This document shows positions 1 to 9,799 of a DNA stretch of 64,000 nucleotides, in pieces (within the stretch, counting starts at the first letter, position 1; every line of letters starts with the position of its first letter). The notes beneath the pieces are model-generated. The model was not told the origin of the DNA. It made no database searches and was given only the letters and a program-made list of their open reading frames with translations. A program made the translations under genes and the position numbers. The DNA lies in contig JAUNOM010000005.1 of the NCBI GenBank assembly GCA_030531085.1, forward strand, positions 56,472 through 120,471, in the 5' to 3' direction. The stretch comes from Prevotellaceae bacterium (GTDB taxonomy: Bacteria > Bacteroidota > Bacteroidia > Bacteroidales > Bacteroidaceae).

Positions 1-778
1 AGTATCCTAACTCCTCCGCTATCTGCTTTATCGGGGCGTCGGAGGTTATCAGCAGCAGCTGTGCGCGCTCCATCTTCTTGCGTATTATGTACTGCTGCGG
101 AGTCTGGCCTGTATGCTTTCTGAACAGGCGTATGAAGTAGTCCTTTGTCATACACGCGTTGGCGGCAAGCTCCTCCACTGGCAATTCCTCGCGCGTGTGT
201 ACCATTATATATTCTATTGCGGCGGCAATGCGCCTGTCCATGTCCGTGTCTACGGGGCGCGCGTGTTGCAACAGGCGTGACATAAGTATCAGTACGGCTC
301 CTCTCGACTGCACTTTGCGGCTTAACGGACGGCTCTTGTTGAGCATTACGTTCTGCATCAGCGTGGAACTGTTGTCGTATGTGTCGGGATCGGAGGCAGG
401 CAGCCGCAGTTCCGGGTTGTCCTTGCACAGCTCCTCCATCAGAAGCAGTTCCAGTTCGCCTGCATCCACGCAGTATGGCAGCTGCCAGTCGTTGAGAAGG
501 CGTGTGTCATTGCCGTCCTCTTCGTACAGATGTAGGTAGTAGTGCGTGAAGAGTCCGTTGCATTCGTAACTGTGTGTCACGAAGGCAGGGATGAAGTACA
601 GGTGCCCGGGGCTTAGGTCGAGGGTGGTATCCGGCATGTGTACGCGCGCATTTCCCTCCATTACCAGAAACAGACGCATGAACGGACTGTTCACATTCTT
701 CCAGTTCCAGTTGGCCTCATGTCGTGATAGTCCGACGTTGAGCACCAGCGGACGCAACAGGTCTATGGGTTTGCTCAT
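1..778 (-). CDS. AraC-family transcriptional regulator (3' end cut off by window)
   Basis: Translated leftward from an ATG at 778, the frame stays open to the window edge (about 259 residues seen). The N-terminal half reads like an AraC cupin effector domain, with a DLSPGHLYFIP stretch near residue 60. The C-terminal part is a typical helix-turn-helix pair: a TKDYFIRLFRKHTG stretch, then QQYIIRKKMERAQ, then a second helix beginning IKQIAEELGY at the edge. It faces away from the fucosidase gene, so it may control that locus, but no operator was identified. The effector is unknown. The family call is firm; the role is inferred from position. Confidence 0.9.
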   Translation of the reverse strand, partial: MSKPIDLLRPLVLNVGLSRHEANWNWKNVNSPFMRLFLVMEGNARVHMPDTTLDLSPGHLYFIPAFVTHSYECNGLFTHYYLHLYEEDGNDTRLLNDWQLPYCVDAGELELLLMEELCKDNPELRLPASDPDTYDNSSTLMQNVMLNKSRPLSRKVQSRGAVLILMSRLLQHARPVDTDMDRRIAAAIEYIMVHTREELPVEELAANACMTKDYFIRLFRKHTGQTPQQYIIRKKMERAQLLLITSDAPIKQIAEELGY

Positions 779-913
779 GATGATGTATGTGATGTGACGG
801 TTTTTATCGCAAAGATAATAACTATTTCTTAAAAAACGTGTAATTAATCACGTATTGTCGATAATGTCCTATAGTTGTCCTTTATTGTACAACCGTTTCT
901 TTGTATTTTGTCC

Positions 914-921
914 TACTTTTG
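914..921 (+). promoter_or_regulatory. Bacteroidetes -7 element of the fucosidase gene
   Basis: TACTTTTG fits the TAnnTTTG -7 consensus and lies 54 bases before the fucosidase ATG. No convincing -33 TTTG is seen at the usual spacing, which would fit a promoter needing an activator such as the adjacent AraC-type protein. That link is an inference. Confidence 0.5.
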
Positions 922-975
922 CAATTGTAAAACAATGACGAGGCCTAAACGATATATAAGGTAAGCAAATACGTT

Positions 976-2598
976 ATGAAGAAGTCTATTATTACGGCCA
1001 TGCTGTGTCTCTTCGCATCGGGTACTGTCGTGGCGCAGGACTATGATGTGCCGGTGTCAGAGCGTGACGAGCCGATGGCGCAGGGCAAGTTCAAGCCTAC
1101 TTGGCAGTCACTCGGCCAGTATGACGTTCCAGAGTGGTTCCGTAACGCCAAGTTCGGTATCTGGGCGCATTGGGGACCGCAGTGCGTTGAGGGTTCAGGC
1201 GACTGGATGGCGCGTGAGATGTATATGGAAGGCTCTGGAGCCTATAACTATCATGTTAAGAATTACGGCCATCCCTCAGAGTTCGGCTTTAAGGATGTCC
1301 TGCCGCTTTTTAAGGCGGAGCGGTGGAATCCCGACTCGCTTGTGGCTTATTATAAGAGCCTTGGCGCGGAATATTTCTTTGCCCTCGGCAACCATCATGA
1401 CAATTTCGACCTCTGGGACAGCAAGTACCAGCCGTGGAACTCACAGAACATAGGGCCGCACCGTGACATTCTGGCCGGATGGGCTGCGGCAGCCAGGAAA
1501 CAGGGCCTGCCTTTTGGCGTAAGTCTGCACGCCGACCATGCGTGGACATGGTATGAGCCGGCTCAACGCTATGACCGCAACGGCGGAAAGGCCGGTGTTC
1601 CGTACGACGGAAAGCTCACCAAGGCTGACGGTAAGGGCAAATGGTGGGACGGTATGGACCCGCAGCAGCTGTACGCGCAGAACCATGAGATGAGTAAAGG
1701 GTCGTGGGCCGACGGCATGATACACAGTCAGTGGGCGTGGGGCAATGGCGCCGCGGTGCCGTCAGAGGAGTTTGTCACGAACTTCTACAACAGAACGCTT
1801 GACGTTATAAACCGTTATAACCCCGAACTGCTGTACTTTGACGTGACGGCACTGCCGTTCTATCCTGTCAGTGACTGCGGTCTGAAGATTGCCGCGCACT
1901 TCTACAACCACAACATGGCTGCGAACAAGGGCCGTCTGACAGCGGTGATGTTCGGCAAGATACTCACTCCGGAGCAGCGCAAGGCGTTGGTGTGGGATGT
2001 GGAGCGCGGTGCTCCCAATGAGATTATGAAGGAGCCGTGGCAGTCTTGCTCGTGCATAGGCGGCTGGCATTATAATACTGGCATCTATGAGCGTAACCAT
2101 TACAAGAAGGCCGGCACCATAGCGCGCCTGCTTGTGGACATAGTCAGCAAGAACGGCAATCTGCTGCTTAGTGTGCCGCTGCGTGCCGACGGTACGTTTG
2201 ACGAGAAGGAGAAGGCTATACTCGACGAGTTCGGAGCGTGGATGAGGATAAACCGCCAGGCTATCGTGGGTACACGTCCATGGAAGGTGTTCGGAGAAGG
2301 GCCGATGGCGGAGAAACGTATCAACCTGAATGCGCAGGGATTCAACGAAGGGGCGTATAACAACCTTTCGGCGGAGGATATACGCTTCACGCAAAAGGGT
2401 TCTGTGGTCTATGCCATGCCGATGGGATGGCCCGCTGACGGCAAGATGCTGGTGCGCTCAATGGCTGGAACAAAGGTCAGGCGTGTGACGCTGTTAGGCC
2501 ACGGACGCCTGAAGTTCACCATGACAGCGGAAGGACTTAGCGTCACTCTGCCGCAGAAGCCGCTGAATGATATCCTGCCGGTACTGGAGGTGAGATGA
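976..2598 (+). CDS. Secreted alpha-L-fucosidase, GH29
   Basis: 540 residues with a signal peptide ending near VVAQ (residue 21). GH29 landmarks are present: the KFGIWAHWGPQ strand near residue 60, ALGNHHDNFDLWDS near 137, and the nucleophile strand LLYFDV with Asp289 in the expected place. The family removes terminal alpha-L-fucose from glycans by a retaining mechanism, and here it would act in the periplasm or at the surface. The C-terminal 90 residues look like the usual beta-sandwich. It is followed by its own terminator. With the two pectinesterase-like genes downstream it suggests a plant- or host-glycan locus. Exact linkage specificity cannot be read from sequence. Confidence 0.92.
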   Translation: MKKSIITAMLCLFASGTVVAQDYDVPVSERDEPMAQGKFKPTWQSLGQYDVPEWFRNAKFGIWAHWGPQCVEGSGDWMAREMYMEGSGAYNYHVKNYGHPSEFGFKDVLPLFKAERWNPDSLVAYYKSLGAEYFFALGNHHDNFDLWDSKYQPWNSQNIGPHRDILAGWAAAARKQGLPFGVSLHADHAWTWYEPAQRYDRNGGKAGVPYDGKLTKADGKGKWWDGMDPQQLYAQNHEMSKGSWADGMIHSQWAWGNGAAVPSEEFVTNFYNRTLDVINRYNPELLYFDVTALPFYPVSDCGLKIAAHFYNHNMAANKGRLTAVMFGKILTPEQRKALVWDVERGAPNEIMKEPWQSCSCIGGWHYNTGIYERNHYKKAGTIARLLVDIVSKNGNLLLSVPLRADGTFDEKEKAILDEFGAWMRINRQAIVGTRPWKVFGEGPMAEKRINLNAQGFNEGAYNNLSAEDIRFTQKGSVVYAMPMGWPADGKMLVRSMAGTKVRRVTLLGHGRLKFTMTAEGLSVTLPQKPLNDILPVLEVR

Positions 2599-2671
2599 AG
2601 TGATGAAACCATAATACTAACTTAATATATAATGTGCAAGAGAGCATTTACACCAAGGTATTAGTTTTGTT

Positions 2672-2705
2672 CTGCCGCGTCTGTAATGGGCGTGGCAGTT
2701 TTTTT
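2672..2705 (+). terminator. Rho-independent terminator after the fucosidase gene
   Basis: The 8-bp stem CTGCCGCG/CGTGGCAG (one G-T pair) at 2672-2679 and 2691-2698 is followed directly by seven T. Confidence 0.85.
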
Positions 2706-2720
2706 GTCTGTCATAAAGGC

Positions 2721-2758
2721 GACAGGGTGCACTCCTCAATGATGGAGTGCACCCTGTC
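2721..2758. terminator. Strong hairpin between convergent genes
   Basis: A perfect 15-bp stem (2721-2735 with 2744-2758, 8-base loop) lies between the fucosidase stop and the stop of the leftward pectinesterase. On the minus strand an A/T-rich tract with AAAAAAA follows some 15 bases later. It probably ends the leftward transcript or blocks read-through in both directions. Confidence 0.6.
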
Positions 2759-2792
2759 TGTTTAGTTTGCAGTGTGTGTTTATGCCGTAATG

Positions 2793-5700
2793 TTACTGTA
2801 TGAACTTCACATTATCCTTTATCACAGTGCCCTTGTAGCTCTTGCTCACCTTCTGGCCAGCGATGTTGTATGTGGCTCCTGATGTGCCTTTCGCGTCAGC
2901 CTTGACGCTTTCCACGCCTGTTGTGACAGTTGCTGTGGTGGCCTCGCCGAGTCCTCCCATCTCATTGGCCGCGCGTACGGTCCATGTGGCGGTGACATCG
3001 TCAATGGTGAAAGTTGTCATAGTGGTGGCTGTGACATACTTGCCGTCCTTGAACACTACCCAGCAGAGTGCGTAGTCGCTGTTGTCCCACTGCAACTGCA
3101 TGGTCTCCTTGTCTATAGTCACGTTGGTTGGCGCGGATGCCTGCTCCGTGAGTGCTGTAGGATCCCAGTCATCGTCCTGTCCCATCACGTTGGCAAGGCT
3201 CATCTCCTTCACCTCATCGAGGGTGAGTACAGGGTCGTTTGCATGGTCGTTGCCTTCCTTGTCGGTCCATGATGTGCGTCGTCCGCTGAGGTCCACGCTT
3301 GTGCCGCTTGTCAGGGAAGAGTTGTATTCGGCGAAGCGCTTAGGCCATCCGCCGCTCATGTCTGCCCATCCGTTGCCGAGGGCGTTAGCGTCCATCCTCG
3401 TGTTTATGTAGCAGGCTATCGGAGTGCCGCTGCCCCACGGGCGGCCAAGGTAGTAAGTCACGTCGGCGGTCTCCTTCTTTATGTAGCAGTTGTTGAAGAC
3501 GTAGCCGTATTTCTTTGCTGCTGACGGTACGGCGAGGTATCCTCCGGTGCCGCACTGCTGCAGGGTCACCTCATTATAATATACGTCACCCTTGCCGCAC
3601 AGGTAGTCGGTGCGTCCGCGTATCACGCCGCCCTCAAAGTAATATTTGCCGTTGCCGTTGTTGGACACGTAGGTATCCTGGTATCCCCACAGGCAGGCAT
3701 CCTTGAATACGGTCCTGTTTGACCTGTCCTGCAGCACTATGTCACGTCCGTGGGCATCACCCATTGAGGACTTCATAGTGAGGTTCTGGAAGTAAGCGTC
3801 ATGTCCGCTGCCCTGGATTATGAGCACGTCACCGTTGCCTATGCCCTCAAGTGGACAGGCAAGGCCATAGCCGTTGTCCCATGTGGCGGCCGGAGTCCTG
3901 TTCGTGATGACCACACCCTCCATGGACTGTCCTATGATTGACACGTAAGGAGAGGTGAGATAGGAGCGCGGGTCATCGTATGTGTTGCCGTCACCGCCCT
4001 TTGTCGTACCGTTACAGTCAAACACATAGTTGCCGTCCGCAATGAAGATGCGGAAGCGTCCTGTAGCGTTCTCGCCGCGTTTGTTGGCAGCCGCGAGCGC
4101 TTCCGTTATTGTTCCGTCGGCAGGCACTATGAAATCGTACACAGCCTTTTCCACCGCCGGCTTTACCTTTGTCTGGAAGTCCACCACAATGTCCTCGTTG
4201 ATGGCGTTGTCCGTGAGGTCTGCCACAGAACCTGCCGCAAGTACGAACTGCACGTCTGCCGAGTAGTCCAGTCCCTTGTACTCGCAGATGACGGTCTTGC
4301 CGCTTGCTACGGGTGTCATCTCCATGCCACCTATCGTGGCCTTGGCCTTTTCGGTGACCTTAATCTTCTCGTCGAATGTCAGCACCACTTTGCCATTGGC
4401 GGACGCTCCCGTTGCTCCGTTGGCCGGAACGCTGCTTACGAGCACCGGTGCAGTGCCGTCATCGATCAGCTTTGCCGTGCCTGTTATGAAGGTGGCGCCC
4501 AGTGCCACGCCGTCGTTGGCTGATGCTGTGCCGGCAATGGCAGAGTTCCTGTCGCTTATCCAGCGTATGAACAGACTGCTCTGGTTATTGGCCTCTGCCG
4601 GAAGGCTTACGGTCTCGTCCGTCCATTTCTTCGCGCCCTCAAGGGTTATGGTGCCTGCCGTGGTCCATGTCTCGCCGTCCAGCGAGTACTGTACCAGCTG
4701 TGTGGTGTACGCGTTGTAGTTGTACATCATGGCCGTCACTATCTTTATGTCCGTAAACGCGGCCGCATTCACCTTGGTCTGCCAGTAATAGTGGCCCACA
4801 TCGCCATTGCCGCTGCCTGTCCTCCAGTTTACAGCGGCCGGTCTGCCCTCGTATCCTCCGGCACCCTGCTGACTCTTGTCCAGCCATCCCTGCTCCTCGC
4901 CTGCGTCATTGCGCATCACGAGGCTTGCGGCATCATTGTCAGCGGCTGCAAAGTCGCACGCGCGTCCGGCTCCGCCGGGCCTTATGAAGTCCCAGCCGGC
5001 GATATAGTCAGCCGCGGTATACGCTGCGGTGAATGCCATATCCTTGGTCATTCTTACCGGCATCTCTGCGGCAGTCTCGCCGTTGTCCCAGTTGGTGAAG
5101 GTCAGTATGGCGTTGCTTGACGCCGTGATGCCCACCTTTGTGCCCTCCTCGTACATATTCTTTCCGTCCACAACGGTCGGCTCCGGCGACAGGCTCACCA
5201 TGTAGTCGTTGGCTCCGCCAGTAACATTGATGTCGAGTGAGTATGTGTTCACCTTCCTGAAGTTGGCGGTGAGAGTCTCGTTTGCTGTCACAGTGTATGT
5301 GAACTTGGCGTCCGCTGACACCACATCACCTGCGCTGTTGGTCCAGTTCACGAAGTCATAGCCAAAGTTCTCCGTCGCTGTCAGCGCCACCTCGTCATTC
5401 TCTATGTATGTTTCAGAGTTCGGATGTATGCTGACACTGCCGCCTTCCGCCGGCGCGCTCTGTATTGATACGGTGTATTTGTTTACCTGTGCCACCGTTC
5501 CATCAAGCGTTCCCTCTATTACAACCTCGCCGAAAGCACCGTCCTTGTTGGCACTTACGCCTACGGCAGATGTGAGATAGAAGCCCTCGCCGCCTGCGAG
5601 CTGCGCCTGCTGGGCCTCTGTCAGCGTCACTTCATACTTGTATATGGCCGTCTTGTCATAGTCCTTGTTTGACGTTGACTTGCCCTGTCTCCATGCGGTG

Positions 5701-6158
5701 AATGTTCCTAACTCCACATTGGCGCCGTCCGCCTTGTGTGCTGTCAGCACAATGCCGTTGCCGGAGTCTGTGCCGCAGCGGTTAACGTAACCTGATACCT
5801 TGGTGGGTGTGAATGTCAGTCCGCTTGCCGGACGCACAAGCCAGTTGAGCTGCTTGGTGGTTCCGGCCGGTTTGAACTTCACGGCCGTCACTCCCGTTGA
5901 CGTTCCGTCGGTCATTGTAATGGTTGTGGTGCCCGAGATGGTGCAGTCGCCATAGTCAAACGCCACGGTGCTGAAGCCGTCTGTCGGCGTGGCGGTGTAC
6001 GCGCCTACGCTCTCCGCGGCGGCATTGCTCATGGCAAACACCACTTTGGCTGGCTCCTTGGTGTAGGTTGTGCCCGCACCTGCACCGTCAGCCCATGCCA
6101 CTGCCGTCCCTGCCGTTGACAGGAGCAGTGCCAGGAAGGTATTGATACTTCTTCTCAT
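2793..6158 (-). CDS. Large secreted pectinesterase-like protein (CE8) with Ig-like and InlB-type repeats
   Basis: 1121 residues. In order: a signal peptide (to about residue 24); an N-terminal beta domain; two InlB B-repeat-like modules (about 230-380, each ending TANF/TAAY); a carbohydrate-binding-like region; a SbsA-type Ig domain beginning PVLVSSVPANGATG; the pectinesterase beta-helix (about 680-960); an FN3-like module; and a C-terminal tail. The helix keeps YQDTY with Asp828, TDYL with Asp851 and LGRPW with Arg906, the family's catalytic trio. CE8 enzymes remove methyl esters from homogalacturonan. The tail YNIAGQKV..YKGTVIKD resembles a sorting signal and recurs in the neighbouring paralogue. 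Substrate is inferred from family. Confidence 0.88.
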   Translation of the reverse strand: MRRSINTFLALLLSTAGTAVAWADGAGAGTTYTKEPAKVVFAMSNAAAESVGAYTATPTDGFSTVAFDYGDCTISGTTTITMTDGTSTGVTAVKFKPAGTTKQLNWLVRPASGLTFTPTKVSGYVNRCGTDSGNGIVLTAHKADGANVELGTFTAWRQGKSTSNKDYDKTAIYKYEVTLTEAQQAQLAGGEGFYLTSAVGVSANKDGAFGEVVIEGTLDGTVAQVNKYTVSIQSAPAEGGSVSIHPNSETYIENDEVALTATENFGYDFVNWTNSAGDVVSADAKFTYTVTANETLTANFRKVNTYSLDINVTGGANDYMVSLSPEPTVVDGKNMYEEGTKVGITASSNAILTFTNWDNGETAAEMPVRMTKDMAFTAAYTAADYIAGWDFIRPGGAGRACDFAAADNDAASLVMRNDAGEEQGWLDKSQQGAGGYEGRPAAVNWRTGSGNGDVGHYYWQTKVNAAAFTDIKIVTAMMYNYNAYTTQLVQYSLDGETWTTAGTITLEGAKKWTDETVSLPAEANNQSSLFIRWISDRNSAIAGTASANDGVALGATFITGTAKLIDDGTAPVLVSSVPANGATGASANGKVVLTFDEKIKVTEKAKATIGGMEMTPVASGKTVICEYKGLDYSADVQFVLAAGSVADLTDNAINEDIVVDFQTKVKPAVEKAVYDFIVPADGTITEALAAANKRGENATGRFRIFIADGNYVFDCNGTTKGGDGNTYDDPRSYLTSPYVSIIGQSMEGVVITNRTPAATWDNGYGLACPLEGIGNGDVLIIQGSGHDAYFQNLTMKSSMGDAHGRDIVLQDRSNRTVFKDACLWGYQDTYVSNNGNGKYYFEGGVIRGRTDYLCGKGDVYYNEVTLQQCGTGGYLAVPSAAKKYGYVFNNCYIKKETADVTYYLGRPWGSGTPIACYINTRMDANALGNGWADMSGGWPKRFAEYNSSLTSGTSVDLSGRRTSWTDKEGNDHANDPVLTLDEVKEMSLANVMGQDDDWDPTALTEQASAPTNVTIDKETMQLQWDNSDYALCWVVFKDGKYVTATTMTTFTIDDVTATWTVRAANEMGGLGEATTATVTTGVESVKADAKGTSGATYNIAGQKVSKSYKGTVIKDNVKFIQ

Positions 6159-6217
6159 TGTTTGTAGATTTGTTGTTAGTTATGAAATTTAATTGAATGG
6201 TTTTAGCATTTTGACTG

Positions 6218-6225
6218 CAAAGTTA
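6218..6225 (-). promoter_or_regulatory. -7 element of the large pectinesterase gene
   Basis: Read leftward, TAACTTTG matches TAnnTTTG about 60 bases before the ATG at 6158. No clear -33 partner is visible. Confidence 0.45.
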
Positions 6226-6318
6226 ACTAATAATTATATATAACCTGCATTTTTATTATGATAAAAAATCATTGTGACTGTATTTTACCCCCTATTTAAT
6301 TCGGAATTACCCTTTGGG

Positions 6319-6544
6319 GTTTGTGGTTTTTGGTTGTAGGTTTGGGGTTGTGGGTCTGTCGCTTATGTGGTTTTTGGTTGTCGGTTTTAGGTTGTGGGTC
6401 TGTTCTTTTTGATTTTAGGTTGTGGCTTTGCCTGAATGGATTGGCCGTGAATAGCAGAGAAAAACACCCTCGCACCGCGAGAACCTACAACGCAAAACCC
6501 AAAAGGGGACAGACCCACAACCTAAAACCGACAACCAAAAACCA
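6319..6544. repeat. G/T-rich palindrome with 36-bp perfect arms
   Basis: The stretch 6368-6403 is the exact reverse complement of 6509-6544. The left arm is made of G/T phrases such as GGTTTTTGGTTGT; a near copy of it also lies just upstream from about 6325 as a direct repeat. It fills most of the 498-bp space between the two pectinesterase genes, which holds no gene. Similar-style palindromes recur near 20.0 kb and 28.5 kb. Confidence 0.85.
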
Positions 6545-6656
6545 ATAGAAACAGACTGCGGCTGCCTCTCCCTCACGGGTAAAGCAGCCGCAGTTACCTT
6601 GGACAGAACCTCTGTCCTCGGTGGTATCCAATCCAATCTTTATTAACCTAACATCA

Positions 6657-9599
6657 TTACCTTATAGTCTTCACACCGTCCTTGATTACGATGCCTTTGT
6701 AGTCATCGCCAACCTGTATGCCGTTCAGTGTGTATGTCTTTGTCTTGCTGTCTGCCTTTACGGTGGCAGTGATGCTCTTGGCGCCTGTAGGGTCCACGCT
6801 CACAGCCGGTCCGAAGCCACCGCGTCCGTTGGCGGTACGTATGGTTGCCGCTGTGATGTCCTCGTCCGCTGTCAGTGAAGTGGCGTCCGTCAGCACGGCA
6901 GCCTTGCCGTTTACGCTTACAAGATATGCGGCGCTGCCCTCGACAGCTGTCCATGTCAGAGTGTGCTTGTCCTCAGAAACCGTGGCGGAGGATACCTGTA
7001 CCTGTGCCGCTGTCACGTCCGGAGCCCACTCTCCGTATATGTTTGCAACGGTGAACTCCGCTGCCTCCTTGTCACTGAGTATCGTCTCGTATGTGTTGTT
7101 GCCCGCACTGTGCGTGAAGGTCATCACATTGCTTGCCGGAGAGATTACCTTTCCGCTGGCGTCCATGGTGTTGTACTCCTTGAATGCGCTTGCCGCAATG
7201 TTCATGCCGCCCTTTGTGAAGCGTGAGGCGTTCAGTGAGCCATCCAATACCTTGGTGTTGATGAATGTGGCCTTTGACTCTCCGCCCCAGGAGCGTGCGA
7301 AGGTGAAGTCCTTGCAGAGGCTCTCAACCGTGCAGTCAAGGAACACGTAGCCCCAGTTGTAGCGGTCCGCAGTGGTGGCGGTGCAGTTTGGCGCGCATAT
7401 AACGTTGCTGCCAACCTTCCCATCCTTAGAACGGCTCTCGTTAACAAGCCTTACGCGGTTGTACACCACGTTGCCGTCGCCGCAGAGATAGTCCACGGTG
7501 CCGTGTATCTCGGAGTCCTCCCAGTAGAAGTTGGAGGCCTTGTTAGAATAGTAAGTATCCTGATATGACAGCATCCTCACGTTCTTGCATATCGTGTTCG
7601 CACCCTTGTCCTGCAGGCATACCGCACGGCCGGCGCCGCCGGTGGCGTAGTAGTCGAGCGCATTCTGTATGGTAAGGTCCTGTATGTACAGGCCGTCAGA
7701 TGTGTTGAGCAGTGTGGCTGTGGTGCCGATGCCCTCGTTCTCCACCGGTGGGGCGTTCCTGATGATGGTGCCGTTCATGGACTCTCCGATGATTGAGATG
7801 TTCTTCCCGGAGATGCTTGTCAGTGCAGTCTCGCCGAGGTCATACACACCGTTGGGCAGGAATATCTTCTTGTTGCCCGTGCTGTTGGCCGATGTCAGCG
7901 CAAGCAGGAAGCTGCTTACGTCACCGGCAGCTATGTTGTAGTAGCCAGTGGCCTCGTCATACTTCACGAAGTCCACCACATTGTACACAGACACCTTATG
8001 TATATATGTCACACCGTCAAAGGTTATGGTGAGTGTTGTGGCGTCTCCGTCATACTGGAATGAGTGCTCCGCACCGTCTGAGTCGGCCTTTGTCGGGAAA
8101 GTAGCCACCACAGTGCCGTCCTCGGTGGTTACAGTGGCGTTGGCCTCGCCTGCACTGTACAGACAGTTGCCTACAGACACGTATGCCTTGCCGGCCACTT
8201 TGACCTTGATGCTCTGTCCGTTGCTGAACGCCCAGCCATGCTGTGCGTCGTGGAAGGAGCCTGTCATGTCTATGACCTCGTGGTCCTCGTCATAGAAGTA
8301 TGGCTTGTTTATATCGAATACGAAGCGTGATGTCGGGGTAGCCTGCTCCACTGCGGTGACACGGGCATACAGTGACAGCTCCTGCTGCACCGCTGTACCC
8401 TCCGTAACCTTCAGCGCTGACGCCTGTGCGGAGTTGAACCATCCGCGGAAAGCCATGCCCTCCGGCACCTTTATGTCCCCACTGCCGTACTTGTATGTCA
8501 GGGCTGAGCCGCCCTGTATCTTCTCCGTGCCGATGAGTGTCTTGCCATCGGTGTCGTAATACTTCACATCCACCATAGGCAGCAGCTCTGTTGCCTCGGC
8601 GTATATGAACGGACAGTAGGAGCCGCACTTCACTGTCAGCGTGGTAGGTGTCTCGCTGTTGTACACCCATGTGACTACATGGTCTGTGGATGTGTTAGTG
8701 TCACAGCCCGCACCCCTTGTGTCCAGTGTGGCGAGGACGTTGCCTTCAGCGTCCGTTACTGTAGCCTGGTTGCTGTACTGGCATCCGCCCAGTGTCAGCT
8801 TCACAGGTCCGTCAACGGGTATCGTTACCGTTGCGTCGGTGTATCCGTGCTGCGCGTCGTGGAATGTGCCTGCCACCGTAACGCCTTCAGGGAGCGTTCC
8901 CTCCGGTTCTGTTACGGTATACGGGTCATTGCGGAAGTTTATCTTGAAGTCCTTGAATGCGCGTGCCTCCTCTGTTCCGCTCACCACGCCGTTGATTTTG
9001 ATGTTGCCGATGCTCATCTTCTTGTTGTTGGCGACGTTGGAGATGTACAGTCGCAGCGTGAACACGCGGCCTGCGTCGCCGCTCACGCTCTCCTCGTGGG
9101 TGATTGGCGCACTGGGATTGGCGTTGTTGTTGCGGCGTATCTGATTTTTCGGGTCACTGTATGCCGTGATGGCACCCTCCTTGCCGTCAATGGTGTAGCT
9201 CCATGAGAAGTATGCACCGTCGGTGCCCTCCTTGACAGCGTCAAACGCCACACCGGTAGGCTTGAAGGTGATGCCCTTCTTCATCTTTACCGTGTACTCG
9301 ATCATGTCTGTCGCCACGCAACCGGGGTTGCTTGTCGCCGGCTGGTATGTCACATACGTGCCGGCCGCTATCTCCAGACTGGAGTATGCCGCATTATGTG
9401 TCTTGACCAAGTCCGTGCCTACGGTCACGCCTGTTTCCAGTACAGCGCCTGAAATGCCTTCAGTCACTGTGGCATTAGTCTCATCGCCCACGGCCCATGA
9501 CAGGGTTCCGCTGACGTTGTCATAGCCTTGAGCCATGGCACTTGTCGCTCCAATCAGTACAAGAAGTAATGAAGCGAATAGTCGTAAAGTTCTTTTCAT
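6657..9599 (-). CDS. Secreted pectinesterase-like protein (CE8), second copy
   Basis: 980 residues, signal peptide ending ATSAMAQ. The N-terminal 550 residues hold beta-rich domains, including two similar modules each containing FHDAQHG. The pectinesterase helix covers roughly 580-880. Catalytic positions are kept: YQDTY Asp681, VDYL Asp703 and an Arg at 769, although the usual LGRPW reads FARSW here. The tail YTLNGIQVGDDYKGIVIKD parallels that of the neighbouring gene at 2793-6158, so the two are paralogues with different front ends. The FARSW change could alter substrate preference. It has its own -7 element upstream and is separated from its neighbour by a long palindrome. Confidence 0.87.
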   Translation of the reverse strand: MKRTLRLFASLLLVLIGATSAMAQGYDNVSGTLSWAVGDETNATVTEGISGAVLETGVTVGTDLVKTHNAAYSSLEIAAGTYVTYQPATSNPGCVATDMIEYTVKMKKGITFKPTGVAFDAVKEGTDGAYFSWSYTIDGKEGAITAYSDPKNQIRRNNNANPSAPITHEESVSGDAGRVFTLRLYISNVANNKKMSIGNIKINGVVSGTEEARAFKDFKINFRNDPYTVTEPEGTLPEGVTVAGTFHDAQHGYTDATVTIPVDGPVKLTLGGCQYSNQATVTDAEGNVLATLDTRGAGCDTNTSTDHVVTWVYNSETPTTLTVKCGSYCPFIYAEATELLPMVDVKYYDTDGKTLIGTEKIQGGSALTYKYGSGDIKVPEGMAFRGWFNSAQASALKVTEGTAVQQELSLYARVTAVEQATPTSRFVFDINKPYFYDEDHEVIDMTGSFHDAQHGWAFSNGQSIKVKVAGKAYVSVGNCLYSAGEANATVTTEDGTVVATFPTKADSDGAEHSFQYDGDATTLTITFDGVTYIHKVSVYNVVDFVKYDEATGYYNIAAGDVSSFLLALTSANSTGNKKIFLPNGVYDLGETALTSISGKNISIIGESMNGTIIRNAPPVENEGIGTTATLLNTSDGLYIQDLTIQNALDYYATGGAGRAVCLQDKGANTICKNVRMLSYQDTYYSNKASNFYWEDSEIHGTVDYLCGDGNVVYNRVRLVNESRSKDGKVGSNVICAPNCTATTADRYNWGYVFLDCTVESLCKDFTFARSWGGESKATFINTKVLDGSLNASRFTKGGMNIAASAFKEYNTMDASGKVISPASNVMTFTHSAGNNTYETILSDKEAAEFTVANIYGEWAPDVTAAQVQVSSATVSEDKHTLTWTAVEGSAAYLVSVNGKAAVLTDATSLTADEDITAATIRTANGRGGFGPAVSVDPTGAKSITATVKADSKTKTYTLNGIQVGDDYKGIVIKDGVKTIR

Positions 9600-9712
9600 T
9601 GTGTATCTTATGATATTTTGGTAGTATTCTAATAGCTTTAGCCTGTATTCTGGTTAGGTCGTCTTCCGTTAATAGATTATGTGCAGTGTTGTTTCGTAAT
9701 GCAAATTTGGGT

Positions 9713-9720
9713 CAAAGGTA
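9713..9720 (-). promoter_or_regulatory. -7 element of the second pectinesterase gene
   Basis: Leftward TACCTTTG matches TAnnTTTG. An imperfect -33 (TTGG) lies about 19-20 bases further upstream, across an A-tract. The predicted leader is about 110 bases. Confidence 0.55.
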
Positions 9721-9799
9721 CAAAAAAATATTCAAACAGCCAATTATCGCGTAGTTAAAAAGTGTAAATGCGGCTGAAATCGCGATAAGCCCATTTTGA

